Source: Macropodus opercularis (lineage: Eukaryota > Chordata > Actinopteri > Anabantiformes > Osphronemidae). Taken from it: DNA of 64,000 bases. The stretch is taken from positions 19,593,501 through 19,657,500 of the forward strand of contig CM061092.1 of NCBI GenBank assembly GCA_030770545.1, in the 5' to 3' direction. How positions within the stretch are numbered: the first letter of the stretch is position 1; every line of letters starts with the position of its first letter. The notes beneath the pieces were generated by a model, which had not been told where the DNA came from, did not search any database, and saw only the letters and a program-made list of their open reading frames with translations. The position numbers and the translations under genes are program-made. Below, piece after piece: positions 25,590 to 37,100 of this stretch.

Positions 25590-25971
25590 ACTGAGGGGCG
25601 GGTTTTCACCTTCCCTGGGAGATTAAGAAGCTGCGCGCAGCGGAGCGCAGACAGTATTCTGCACCAGTCCTGCTCCGACTCTCGCCGCCGCTGTGTTTCT
25701 GAGCGCAGGAGCTGGACTTTTATACTAGGCTAAATTTAGGGGGCTGGTCGGTGCGCAGCGTCCTCATCCTGGACGCGTTTCCTTCCCGCATTGGTCTGAT
25801 TTGTGCAGCAAACAATATTTAGAAGAAAGCAGCTCCTTCCACACGCACAGCTGCACATGAGCGAGGAGCAGCATACGCGCTCTACGCCTGCTCTGGACTT
25901 TTAAACTGAGAAACCGTCTTCTTCCAATATCAGGGGATTTTTTTTCTTGGTTTTCAAAACAACGCGTGGAA
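25590..25971 (+). promoter_or_regulatory. klf2: klf2 proximal promoter and 5' UTR (approximate)
   Basis: A GC box (GGGGCGGG, 25,595-25,602) is followed 19 bases on by a weak TATA-like GATTAAGAAG at 25,621-25,630. GC-rich sequence with CpGs then runs into the coding exon. A second TATA-like TTTATAC lies at about 25,719-25,725, next to a palindromic MEF2-type site. The start of transcription could be near 25,650 or near 25,750; the sequence does not decide. The start codon at 25,972 has a good context (G at -3, G at +4). Confidence 0.45.
25730..25739 (+). promoter_or_regulatory. Palindromic MEF2-type site CTAAATTTAG
   Basis: This is a perfect match to the MEF2 consensus CTA(A/T)4TAG and reads the same on both strands. 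Mammalian KLF2 is known to be activated through a MEF2 site in its proximal promoter (ERK5-MEF2 pathway), so a site about 230 bases 5' of the start codon is plausible as the fish counterpart. It may lie in the 5' UTR if the upstream TATA-like element is used. Confidence 0.5.
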
Positions 25972-26037
25972 ATGGCTTTGACCATTTTACCATCAATATC
26001 AACATTTGCCAACCAGAGAGAGAAGAGTTGGGAAGAT
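25972..26037 (+). CDS. klf2: klf2 coding exon 1
   Basis: Encodes 22 residues, from the conserved MAL...STFA start to a tryptophan-glutamate-aspartate end. It is followed by the strong donor GTAAGT at 26,038. It ends in phase 0. An alternative in-frame ATG upstream of exon 2 (26,189) lies in intron 1 and would lose this conserved start. Confidence 0.95.
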
Positions 26038-27021
26038 GTAAGTTGTGCTCTTTGTCTCTTTACGCCGCGGACTGACTTTAGATCGCTAATGGTTTTCTGT
26101 CATTCCTGAAATACGCAAACTGAACAAACACTGTGAGGCGCGTGGGGGTTGTTGCTTGGTTTTCTTGGTAACATTCATTTCGTGATTTGTGAGTCACTTT
26201 ATGTATGTTGTGTTTTACGTGAATGAAAGCTCTACCTTTAAAACGTTAAAGCCGTTTCTTTCCTCATTCCCGCTCCAGGGGTGGAAGGGCGACGTGCGCA
26301 GCGCTGTGCCCGACCTGGACAGCAGCTGTCTGGGCAAAAAGGACGAAGAGGACTTAGATAAGTTTTTGGATCTGGAGTTTATTCTCGCCAACACCGCCGG
26401 CTGCGACGGCGCTTCAGCCACCGGGTTCCAGCAGCAGCAGCACACCGGGGTCCCCCACGAGACCAGCTACACATCTGCCCAAGACGTGAACTGTCCTCCT
26501 CCGCCTTACAGCAGCCTGATGGCGGAGCTGCTTCGCTCCGACGTGGATTCCAGCTTCCTCCCGGGGAACAGCTCCGGCTTTCAGGGCAGATTCCTGATTA
26601 GCGCAACGCCTTTCCAGACAACTCCGGATTTATTCCCAGAGCATCCGAGCATTAAAGTGGAGCCCGCGTCCATGGATACATACGGGCCGGTCTTGGGCCT
26701 GGTGCCCCAGAGCTGCACCAAAGTCAAGCACGAAGGGAACGTCTCCTGCATGATGTCGTATGAGCAGCAGCCGCGGCTGGCCAACTCTCCGCAGGCCGCG
26801 GTGGGCAGCATGACGCCGCCGCTGAGCCCGACCGACCTCATGAGCTCTGAGTGCCACCAGCCCCAGATGTGTGGCTCCACCGCGCTGTCGTTCCCACGCA
26901 GCTTCCACCACAGCGCACCCGGCGCATTCCACCACCCCCACGCCGGAATGCAGCTTCCCTTTTCAGGGGCGCACCAGCAGCATTTCCCCGGTCTGTTCGG
27001 ACAGGACGCGGCCCTGAGTAT

Positions 27022-27065
<44 letters not shown>

Positions 27066-27502
27066 TCGGTCAGCGGGTCCTGCTCACCCCGCCGTCCTCT
27101 CCGCTAGAGGCCATCGACACAAAACCAAAGAGGGGTCGCCGGTCCTGGCCGAGGAAACGGACCGCAACACACACCTGCACTTTCACGGGATGCGGAAAGA
27201 CCTACACCAAAAGCTCCCACCTGAAGGCGCACCTGAGGACGCACACAGGTAAGCAGCGCGCTCGATGCGCCGACGCACCGACCGAGCGGTGACGCGTTTC
27301 TCAGTGTTGGTGCTTTGTGCTTCCAGGAGAAAAACCCTACCACTGCAGCTGGGAGGGCTGCGGCTGGAAGTTCGCCCGCTCCGACGAGCTCACGCGTCAC
27401 TTCCGGAAGCACACCGGACACCGGCCCTTCCAGTGCCACCTGTGCGAGCGCGCGTTCTCCAGGTCCGACCACCTCGCCCTGCACATGAAGAGGCACATGT
27501 GA
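25972..27502 (+). CDS. klf2: Krueppel-like factor 2 (zinc-finger transcription factor), three exons
   Basis: Exons 25,972-26,037, 26,279-27,248 and 27,327-27,502 join in frame to 403 residues (mammalian KLF2 about 355). The protein acts in the nucleus and binds CACCC/GC-box DNA. Seen: the KLF2/4-type start MALTILPSISTFA; an acidic activation stretch near residues 44-60 (DEEDLDKFLDLEFIL); a PPPPY motif at 95-99; PPLSPTDLM near 202; a glutamine run at 271-284; TPPSSP near 292-297; a basic nuclear-localisation segment at 304-316; and three C2H2 fingers with Cys/His at 322/327/340/344, 352/357/370/374 and 382/385/398/402, ending at RHM as in the family. In vertebrates KLF2 controls endothelial quiescence, flow response and T-cell traffic. 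Convergent neighbour eps15l1 fixes the identity as klf2 rather than klf4. Teleosts may carry klf2a and klf2b, and I cannot tell which this is. Confidence 0.96.
26279..27248 (+). CDS. klf2: klf2 coding exon 2
   Basis: Preceded by CTCCAG at 26,273-26,278 and followed by donor GTAAGC at 27,249. It encodes residues 23-345 plus the first base of Gly346: activation and inhibitory regions, the poly-glutamine run, the nuclear-localisation segment and zinc finger 1. The intron splits the TGEKP linker between fingers 1 and 2, the standard place in the KLF1/2/4 group. The exon is GC-rich, which creates long meaningless frames on the other five frames. Confidence 0.96.
27023..27064 (+). repeat. In-frame (CAG)14 in klf2
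   Basis: Fourteen uninterrupted CAG codons give Q271-Q284. Mammalian KLF2 has no such long run at this place as far as I recall, so it is probably lineage-specific and length-variable. Confidence 0.95.
27327..27502 (+). CDS. klf2: klf2 coding exon 3
   Basis: Preceded by TTCCAG. It encodes zinc fingers 2 and 3 (from EKPYHC to HMKRHM) and the TGA stop at 27,500-27,502. Intron 2 is only 78 bases long. Confidence 0.97.
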
Positions 27503-28370
27503 GCAAGGCCTGAGCTCCGGCATCAGGGCAGACAAGGGACGTTACGCACCGCATTAAGCCGACAGGCAGAGCTGTGCGGCCAGCTCTGCAGATATACTAT
27601 CACTGTAGCCAAAAGCAGAAAGGTTCTGCACTTTATACAAAGCCAAAGCGACCATACTGCAGACATGTTCATTCAAATACAATACTTGAGTAAACGAAGC
27701 CTATTTAAGTCACTTTGCACCACTGACCACGACGAAGCCACTGTTACTGTACTATGACGTCACAACAAGAGACATTGTTAGATGAAAAATAATGCTCAGC
27801 TGAATTTTTTAAAGAACTGACAAACACAACAAGCAAATGTAACTTAGTATGACAGACACTGATGACTTCAGAGTGTAGCTGGTACTACGTCACGTACGGA
27901 CCCCTCAACTCAACATGTCAGGCACATGCCGCGAAGAGCAGTGTTTTTGTATGTTACCTTTAGTGCCTCCTATAGCACATCATTGTACCCAACGAGAGCC
28001 ATATTCACCACTGGCTAGAAGACAACCAGAGTTTTCCTCCTTGTGTTAGGACCCAGGTGTAAATAGCACGTGAAATAAGCTTTGAGACAAGGTTTTGTTT
28101 GGAAACTGCCTTCTGCTCCGTCCTCCTCGAAGGCTTGAATCAAAGATTGTGTCTGTGAATGTGTCTGTTGTCCACTAGCATCTCAAGTCAGGGTCTACAG
28201 AAGTGCACGTCATCTCAGTGTCACCTGATCGACAAAGGGCTACACGGTCTTTGACAGTAAGACTTGTTTGCATATTGAAGAAATGCACTGCCTTGTAAAT
28301 ATGATCTTTTTTATATATTGTAAATAGGTTATTTTAATGTACATAAAATAAAATGAATGACCATGATTTC
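27503..28370 (+). other. klf2: klf2 3' UTR (end approximate)
   Basis: AT-rich sequence without a frame follows the stop and reaches AATAAA at 28,347-28,352. The last ~100 bases contain T/A-rich blocks (ttttttatatattgtaaata) of the sort seen in labile KLF messages. The exact cleavage site is inferred to lie 10-25 bases past the signal. Confidence 0.65.
28347..28352 (+). promoter_or_regulatory. klf2: klf2 polyadenylation signal AATAAA
   Basis: A canonical hexamer about 845 bases after the stop codon, followed by a GT-rich stretch (gagttgtgagttggtttgtg), as expected for a downstream element. Confidence 0.75.
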
Positions 28371-31300
28371 CTGAGTTGTGAGTTGGTTTGTGAGGATTGA
28401 CTATCATAGAACACACACACACCCACATTAGTCGCATTACAAAAGCGCTACCTAGCTGTAGCATCCAAAACAGACCTGTACCTCAGGACCAGCTTGTGTC
28501 AGGACGCAGATATCGGCAGCTGATCCAGAGCACGTTTTCCAGAGAGGCGCAGGAAAAGCCAAATGAGTAGCCGAAGACCTGCTATACAGGAAACAGCAAC
28601 AGGTAGAAGCGCTGAGATCTCTGCCTGCAGCTGGGACTGAGACGCTGCCTATAAATACACACATTACCCCGACATAATTATAGAGGCTGCGTCAGGGCAC
28701 AGGGACGAACCGCAGGGATGGAAGAGGAAGCGGGGCCGAGTCAAATGCAAAGGAAAAAGAAGATGGGACGACGGCAGGAACGAAATTCCTCGAGAAAGCT
28801 CGAACAACGGCCTCTGGGGCGAGGGTCACACGAGGAAAAGGGAGAGTCCTGGCGTCATACTGGAGCAGAGACGGGGCAGATCACAGCACGGAGAGCACGC
28901 GCTGTGCATCACTAGGCGGGTTGTTGTGCCTGAATCGAATCGAAGGACACTTATCATTACTTCTGGATACATCATCTCTCATAAGCCTCGTTATGAAGCT
29001 GACCATCTTCCTCTGCATCTCCTCATTTACACTGTTTCTACTTCAGGTTGTGAAAGGTCACAGTATGAGAGTCATCTCCAGAACGGCCTCGTGCCAGCGC
29101 TGAAAAGAGGAACCCTCACCTCGATCTTCAGCAGATTTACTCAAGTGAAAAATATCAAATTTTCATTTCACTTTTTCAGCTGGGTGCAGGAGGGTGGCTG
29201 CCGCCGCAGAGCGTGGGAACCTGTGAACGCTGGGCTCGGACGGTCAACGTGCCGCTTTCTGGGAGGGATGCAGCTGAGTCAGAGGCCAGCGGCCCAGCAC
29301 CTACTGGAACCAAGCAGCAGCAGTGTTTAAAGTGCAAAGACATCTCTATGCGTGTGTGCACACAGGCTTTAGGGTTTCAGCAGAGGTGACTTCTGGCTCC
29401 AGGCCTCTCCTTCCTCTCCTCTTTTCCTCTGGTATCACTTTCCAGCTGAGTGAGACAAAAGCAGACGTCCTTAATTACACAGAAATGCCAGATATATCCC
29501 TGTAATCAAACATTCTTCTCTATCCTAATGCAAGCAGCGACATTTTTGCACAGACTCTCCTTCCTGTCTCACTCTACAAGACTAACATTTCTGTTAGCAA
29601 GACACAGTAAACACAAGCTCTTGTGCAACACGTTTTCTCAGAGGAACTCCCCTCCAGAGCCAGATAATCTCCAACTCGCTCAGAGTGGGGAGTACACGAT
29701 ACCAGAATGTTTCTCATGAGACTGACTGTCCAGTCAAAAAGCCACCGAGGGCCTAGTTGCTCCAAATTTGCATGTGAAACCAACACTGAAAGGTTTTTTA
29801 AGGCACAATGCGATCCTGCTTTGGTTCGTCGTGCATTGATTATATCTCTCTCATGCAGCGACTGAACGAGAAATGAGCTTTTTTCTTTATCAGTTTGGAA
29901 ACATCTGCCTCAAGTAGAAAACTAGAAAAGCTGGAAAGCTGGGAATTGATGCCATCTACTGGGACAACAGGAAGCTGGAGCCCGTCCCTGCCTTCCCAGA
30001 GCTCAGTGGAGGTTTTCCTTCGACCGGGAGGGTGTTAAGGTACCAAACAGTAAAGTGAGGGAGACAATGAACCAGGGCGGAACCATCAGAGACACGACAG
30101 AGGAAGTGCTTCACTGTGCGTCTGATAGGTTATTCAGCAACAAAATGAAGACGTTTAGGCACCTCTCTGCGACAAGGTCAAGACTCGGCCTTCGTGTCAG
30201 ACGTTTGCCAGTCACCTGTGGACTCACCTGATTAAGGACCAAAACCCAGACTCAACTGACACTGATCATAACGTTAACCCATGAATCTGTGTTTAGAGGA
30301 GCTTTAGGAGCCAGATTTCAGATTTTCAGTGTGAGGGACCACAGCTGCACCTGAAATCAATGAACAGGCGGTGAGCTTACACACAGACTAACCCAGCTGG
30401 TGTCATTTCCATCCACATGTGTACGTCCGCGCTTCTCGGGCAGTAAGTGATGCACCATGATTTCCAGGAACTCCCCGTCTCTAGTGGTTTCAAAATGGGG
30501 CTGAGGATACTGTCATAGCGCTGAGGAGGCTGAAAGTGAACGCATTGCGAGGGCAACCCAGTGTTTACCTCCAGTTTTCACCCACATTCCCAGTAAAAAG
30601 CCAACAGGCTTTTCATTTCCTCCTATTACCATAAGGTAAACACTAACCTAGTGAGGAATTTCCTGTTATTGCACACAGAAACAGTTAGCATTTGCTAACA
30701 TAGCAGATTGCTTGGGTTTCAGCTAATATATCCAGGTCACCGGTGTAGCCTAGATCTTGTTTGAGAAACACATTAAGGGTCTGTTGGGGCCGTCTGGCGA
30801 TTCAACCAGGCCCCAGGGGTGACTGGGCACTTGCCGGGGACCACGTTCTCCAAAGCCACAGTCGAGCCACGAGGAGCCACGGCAGGGGACCAGAGACGGA
30901 CCCATTCATCGCCCGGGTTGACGTCTCTTGGTTGACCAGCCTCTACAGCGTGGTGTGGAGCCTGGAGACTGTGCCTCTGTTTTCAAGACAGGGGACAGTC
31001 GAACCTGGGTTTCAGCAGGACCCTTGTGGTTTTTGCCAGGTTCTAGGATGCAGGTTACAGTAAATCATAAACATCCTTCAAACATGCAATATTCAACATA
31101 TTTTGTCTTCCTACTAATCAGGGCTGTGGTCATATACTTCACCTGCATGAAAGAAGGAATCAGGAAGGTTTGAATGTACTACTGGCACTTAAATATACAG
31201 ACGTGGTGTCAAATGTTTTGCAAAACATGGCACAAAATGCTGAAATACGCCGAAAACACAGGACAATGGTCTCACTACAGTCATCAAAGCCAGATTAGCA

Positions 31301-31395
31301 CAACGAAAACTCGCAAACATTAACACGCGTGTCCTCCACAAACCTTAACGTAAACTCTTTACAGTAGATGTAAGCGTGTGTGTAACAAATCAAGC
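28371..31395. other. Intergenic space between the convergent genes
   Basis: About 3 kb between the klf2 and eps15l1 3' ends. I see no exon or transposon, only short accidental frames on both strands. Confidence 0.5.
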
Positions 31396-34012
31396 AGCAG
31401 GTCACTGAACTGAAATGTTTATTCTAGTAAACAGTACAGACCATGTAGAGGATCGCTGTTAAATCAACAAGCATCTAGTCTGTCCTCAGCTTTTAGTGTC
31501 ACTGTAGGCAAACCTCCAACGCTCCCTCATCGACTTCATCTTCTTAGAGAACCAACATGACAGACAGTAATACTATACAGACTGTACACATATTGTATGC
31601 ACCTTATGCAGGAAACACAGCTCAGATGAATTCACCTACAAGAGAGGAAGGTCAGTTAAAGGCGGCAAAACATGCTTCAGAAAAGTAAACTGTTAAAGTG
31701 AAAAATCCAGCATTCTGAGTGTGAAATAAAACATGAAACCTCAGTCTTGTTAACCTATAAAAGAGATAAAAGCCTTTCATAATCCATCTGCACACCCTGC
31801 AGTGTGTGAATCAAAATCAAAGCAGAAACATTCTCTACCAAGTCGGACACACGACTAGCTGCATAAATAAACATTACAAATATAGGCTACATATCAAAAT
31901 CATACGACTGGGTTCACAGTTACAGACAATAAAAATTAACATTATCTATTGCACAAAGGAGGTAACAGAAAGAATTCCATGTATGAACGATGGTACACAG
32001 CAGACGGAGGTGGACAGGAACAGATGGCTCACGGTGTAGGCCACTGACTAATGAGCATCAAATACAGTTAGTCACTATACTATGTCTATGAACCAATTGC
32101 TGCCGATTTCAAATGTTCATACAAATGTACAACTACGCAAACGGGGAACATTGGTTACTTGAAATGATACCTTGCGCTCAACTTGTGCTGGACCTTTAAC
32201 CACCGCATCTGATTGAATTTGCTATGTAACAAATACTCTGAGTGCGTCTCCTATGAAGCACGCGGCTTCACGTCCTTCACACTGTGGGCAAACAGCTGAG
32301 ACCAGACTGAGAACACAGGACGATGAATGACAGAAGCTGAGCCACATGCTTATCCAATGGCCAAGCGTCCAGTGGTGCAGAGCGTGACAGGAGCACGTTG
32401 CCGTTCGGGCTCCGTGTACGGTACAGAGGGAGACTAAACCAAAGTAAATACCAATGATATGTAAACAAGACATAAATGCCAGGGGATGTCATGCGAATTC
32501 ACATCACAAGGGATTTTAGCATTTGGCTGCACACATCCGCTGTGGCCCTCTGCTCTGCCGTCAGCGCTCAGCGTGGACCCTGTGGACATCACAGCTCGCT
32601 GGCTGTCCTGACGGCATTAGACGTACAGTGGGTGCGGTTCAGGACCATCATATTACATACAGCTGATGGGATATTTCATTTGTAATGTGGGGCCTGCTGA
32701 AAGTACCAAATCCCTTATAGTGAAAATGAAATTCTCATTTTACGGCCCTTCCACCATCTGCCTCATCCAGCTTGCTTTCCTCAAGCAGAGTGGTTAGATA
32801 AGCACATTTTTCACATATTTCCAGTTCCATCCGCCTTACAGCTTATAGCTGGTCTGCTCAGCAAAACAGTGACCTACGCACAATAACTTACTCATTAAAA
32901 CAATAAAATAATAACTGGCGCATTAAATAAACACTGTTAAAATGATTGACCTACAGTACACAAAGAAACAAAAGAGACTTGTTTCGTATTTCATCTATTA
33001 GCTGTGTGATAGCAGCTCAAGTACACTGAGCCACTACTGCAGGCCGACAGAACAACCTCGCACTCTGAACAGAACCGGGCTCACCCTACAGGATATGCGG
33101 CCGCGTCACATTAGGGGGAACCAGTGTAAGGGAGCTGGCGTCCTCTCCCACCCAGCCAGCATCATCTTGGTCTTGGTAATACTTTTCTGATCATTAGCTC
33201 TATTTAGCTTATTTAACACTATACACCATGGAAGCCCCACAGTAACAGCCTGAAATCTACTGTGAGCATCTCTCCTACAGTAAAAAAGGCTAAAAAATAC
33301 TACAGTTAATAACACGAGGCCCTGCTGGCGTCAGGCTCTACTGTTCTTCAGTGGTGTAAGGTGCAGTGAACCTGTAACCTCTGCTAATCAGAAGGTCTAA
33401 GACAGACCCACTTTTGATAACCCGGCTCGTCTATACTAAAGATGACCGTCTCTAATTTCAGACTTAAGTGCGGCATCAAACTGAAGACTTTAGTCTATTT
33501 GAGCAAAGCAGAGGGAAAGAAATATCACCCATCAAATCATCAAATCATTCATTTTCTTACCACGACAACTCAACAATAAATACTAAACATGTCTATACCA
33601 TTGTAGCCATGTCAACACATTCGTCAGGAAAAATCCCTTTTAGAGAACTCCTGGCCAGCGTGAAGCGTGCTGTTGCTTTTCTTCACCTCAGCCGTTAGTT
33701 AGTTGTTAGTGCTCCAGCAGGACGAGCGAAGGAAAGGAGAACGTGCTCAGACTGTGGAGCGATCAGGCAGGCTGCTCAGTCCAGTGAATGAATCCTTCAC
33801 CATTACTCTCCGGCTACGAGTGTGGATATACACAGTGCACTGCTTAGTTTCTATAAAGTCCTTATGTCCTGCTTGTTCTCCTTCATCACTGAGTCACTGT
33901 GTGTAGGGGAATGTAAAGAACGGAGGTGCAGGTCTTCTGTGTGAGTTTGTCCAGTGATGTGATCTGTGTGTGAATATTGTATTGTCTGTCCCGTCTGTCA
34001 TTTTGTTGTGGG
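31396..34012 (-). other. eps15l1: Putative long eps15l1 3' UTR
   Basis: The nearest convincing minus-strand AATAAA downstream of the UIM-exon stop is at 31,418-31,423, which would give a UTR of about 2.6 kb. The stretch is free of recognisable repeats, unlike the introns and the klf2 upstream region, which fits a transcribed UTR. The extent is an inference; an earlier non-canonical signal could end some transcripts sooner. Confidence 0.4.
31418..31423 (-). promoter_or_regulatory. eps15l1: Candidate eps15l1 polyadenylation signal
   Basis: TTTATT on the plus strand, AATAAA on the gene strand (context GAATAAACA). Confidence 0.4.
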
Positions 34013-34159
34013 TCACGCGTTGGACATCTCAGCTTTGCTGAGGGCGATGGCCAGTTCTAGGTCTTCCTGCTCCTGCTGCCTGAGCCTCTTCAGCCGCTCG
34101 CGCTCTGCCCGCTCACTCTCCCGCTTGGCCCACTCCAGCTGCTGAGCTTCATTACCAAA
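34013..34159 (-). CDS. eps15l1: eps15l1 last exon: two ubiquitin-interacting motifs
   Basis: Forty-eight codons and TGA at 34,013-34,015: FGNEAQQLEWAKRESERAER then RQQEQEDLELAIALSKAEMS. The second helix (E-D-L-E-L-A-I-A-L-S-K) is a textbook UIM. The first resembles the degenerate UIM of EPS15. UIMs bind ubiquitinated receptors and drive mono-ubiquitination of the adaptor itself. Acceptor ATCTAG. Confidence 0.96.
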   Translation of the reverse strand, partial: FGNEAQQLEWAKRESERAERERLKRLRQQEQEDLELAIALSKAEMSNA

Positions 34160-37100
34160 CTAGATCGAGAGACGGACAGAAAGAGAGAGAATAAGCTTCC
34201 AACATGATATTATTGACTCTAAATTTACAGCCTCTCACTCACTTTGAGCCTGGCTCTGCTGCAGGCTTCTACCTTTAAAGGCAGATTTGTAGCTATCTCA
34301 GACTATAATGCTAACTGGTCTCACAGCAGCCTGTTCACTACACTGGAGTACATTGTAAACATTATATGGGTTCAGTATTTCTATTCTGTTTAGTGGCAAT
34401 GTCCTGGTTATAAAATCAACTAATACAGTTATGTAAAAATGACACGTTATTAGGATGATCAAAGGATCAAATACTGCGTATATTATCTGTAATGCATCAT
34501 GACGTGTGTCAATATGTGTGTCCCTTCCCTTAGGTCCCATATTTTATTTCTTCTTGGTAATGAATGTATGAGCTCAGCCCATCTGGTGGACGGCGGCTGG
34601 CCAGAGAGGGTGAGGCACTGAGATCACAATCAGATGTATAAAACCTCTGAACTCCTGTTGTATGCGTGACTAAAAGGGAATGTTGCATAATAGGGGACCT
34701 TAAAGGTTTTCTTCTTAAGTAAAGTAAAGTAAAGTGTCACTGAAATTCACCAGGCAAGACAGAAAAGGTGTAACACAGAACAGCCTTCATTTAAGCATTA
34801 CACACTTTCCAAATCCAGTAAATACAGTCTCAGCAGCACAACACAATACCAACTGCTTTGGTAAATATCTTCACGAGATCGACTAATAGCCCAGTGGTGT
34901 TGTCTTACCTTGACTTTGTCAGGTCCTGTAAGTTAGGTGGATTATAAAACAGAGAAGTTATCAATCAGAATCCCTGAACTCAGTGGAGCAGCGTTAGTTT
35001 ACTGGACACGCCACAGCACATACACACCTACACTCTGTTTAACTCACTATCATTATTTATATATATTCGGTAGGAATTTGTACTGAGAGCAAGTGATTGT
35101 ACAAACTACAGGTTTGAGCTGATAACAGTAGCTTCTTGTCAAAAAAAATCCCAATTTACTAAGATCTGTAACGTGGTCAAACAGAGAACAGGGTCCCTGT
35201 ATACAGACACAATACCGACAACAAAGAGGAGCAGCCAATCAAGGTTTCCACAAGGTGTGACATGCAGAGGGAAAGAGGGGAAACAGACGCAGGTGCACGG
35301 TGCAGGACCGATGCCATCCACAGTGAAGAGCACTACTCCTACTTTAGCCCAACTATGAACCACCGCTGCTGCTTTGATAGGATTAACTCAACCAACGGCG
35401 TTTGGCAGTTTTAAGTGGGGGGTCACACACCCATGAGTGGTGATGTGACCAGCAGTAGCCCTGCCTCACCTGCAGCAACCAATGAGGCTGAACTCCTCCT
35501 GCCCAACAGGCCTGGAGGCCTGGAGGACTGGAGGAGACAGAGCCCTTTGGCAGCACTAGCTAGCAGTGCCAGCTGGCAAGGACATGCTCCAGTTAGCTGA
35601 GAGTGGCCGTTTTCACAAGTGCCACAAGTACAGCTTTCATTTCAGTAAGTTTGTTTTGAACAATGAAGCCGAGGTGATGGAGAGATGCTAGAAGGGCGAG
35701 AGAAGGCTACACTGCACATGATGACAGCCATGCACAAACAAAGCACTAAACAACTACAACGCACAAAGAACAGTGGCACACAACAGCGAAAGGCCATGCA
35801 GACAGACTCAAGACCTGCGAGTTGAGAGGTGATACTGGCAGTGGAACTTACAGGCCCTGCCAGTGAGGCACACTGACAAACTGTTCCCTCATCTGATTCA
35901 AAGCTAGGCTGGACTACAGTGTCGAACGCACACTGTACTAGCAGAAGACGAGTTAAGCATGACTGACAGATTCATATCAGCTTTGAGCAGCTGTAAAGTA
36001 TTATTTGGCCCTAATTTGGAAAAGAAACATATGTGCTATGTTTTGTAAATCTTTGATGTCTTTTAAGGAAAAAATAACCTGGTAAACCAGGTAAAATTGA
36101 TGTGACATTATTTATCACATTTGCATGTGATAAATAAGAATTATTAAATGATTAATTTGATGCAGGCTGTCAATTAATTGATACACCAATCAACAAAATG
36201 ACCTCACTTATCTGGACTATAATATAACTGCAAGTAATGTTTAGGCAGAAAATAGCAAGATAGCAAGAGTGAGTGTCTGGAGGCAACTGGGTCCTGGGAC
36301 TGCAGAAAAATATCAGTTTATGAAAAGACATTTTGAAATGTGTTCAGATGCGATAGACATTTCAGAGACTGCACAATAAGACAGGTTAGTAAGTTAGTTC
36401 CTTTCAGCTCTAACCTGACTCTATTCAGGCTGAGAATGACTGGATTTCAATACACTATGAAAGTGAAACTGATTTACAAACCGCCAATAACGTATTTACA
36501 CACTTTAGTAAATGCCCTTACGGTCTTCATCAGACTTGCACAGCAATAACATTACAATCAGCCTAAATCTGGTTTTTGGCCTGGTCTAGGTTAGTTAAAC
36601 AGTATCACCCATCTCAACTTACAGAACTGAAGTCTGCAAAACCAGAGGTAGAGTCTTTACTTGATGCTGAAGAAGCGAAAGGGTCTTTGCCACTGAACGG
36701 GTCTCCCAGGCCCTTTTTATTTTGAAATGGGTCAATGGTCTCACCGCCAAACGGTTGGAATGGGTCACATTGTTTGGAAGGGTCAGCTGTGCCTGACATG
36801 TTCACTGGTGTGGTCTTTCCTGAAGACACAAAACACATCATCACTGTCAACACTTCAAAATAATTGAGAAACCAAACACAGATTAATCTATATTCTATTT
36901 AAATCTATTTTTCTCACGAGGAAAATGTAAGTAATGCATAGAGGTGACTCATCACTGCAGCTCTGATGAGTACTTCTCACAATGGTGAACGTAGGTTATA
37001 CGGTTATTCTGAGAACACACAATGATCTGATCTGCTGTCAAAGTTACACACACAGCATTAAAGCAAGTAATTAGTTCTCACAGCTCTGCCCACGCCCTGC

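Noticed and set aside
26189..26278. Upstream extension of the klf2 exon-2 frame to an ATG at 26,189
   Set aside because: It lies in intron 1. The conserved MAL...STFA start is encoded by the exon at 25,972-26,037, which splices in phase 0 with GTAAGT/CTCCAG.
26581..27535. Long antisense and shifted frames across klf2 exons 2 and 3 (up to 143 codons)
   Set aside because: GC-rich coding DNA produces such shadows. None has a motif, and the sense frame is unambiguous.
35410..35600. GC-rich block in an eps15l1 intron considered as an extra exon
   Set aside because: No minus-strand frame with EPS15L1 similarity, and the flanking exons already join correctly without it.
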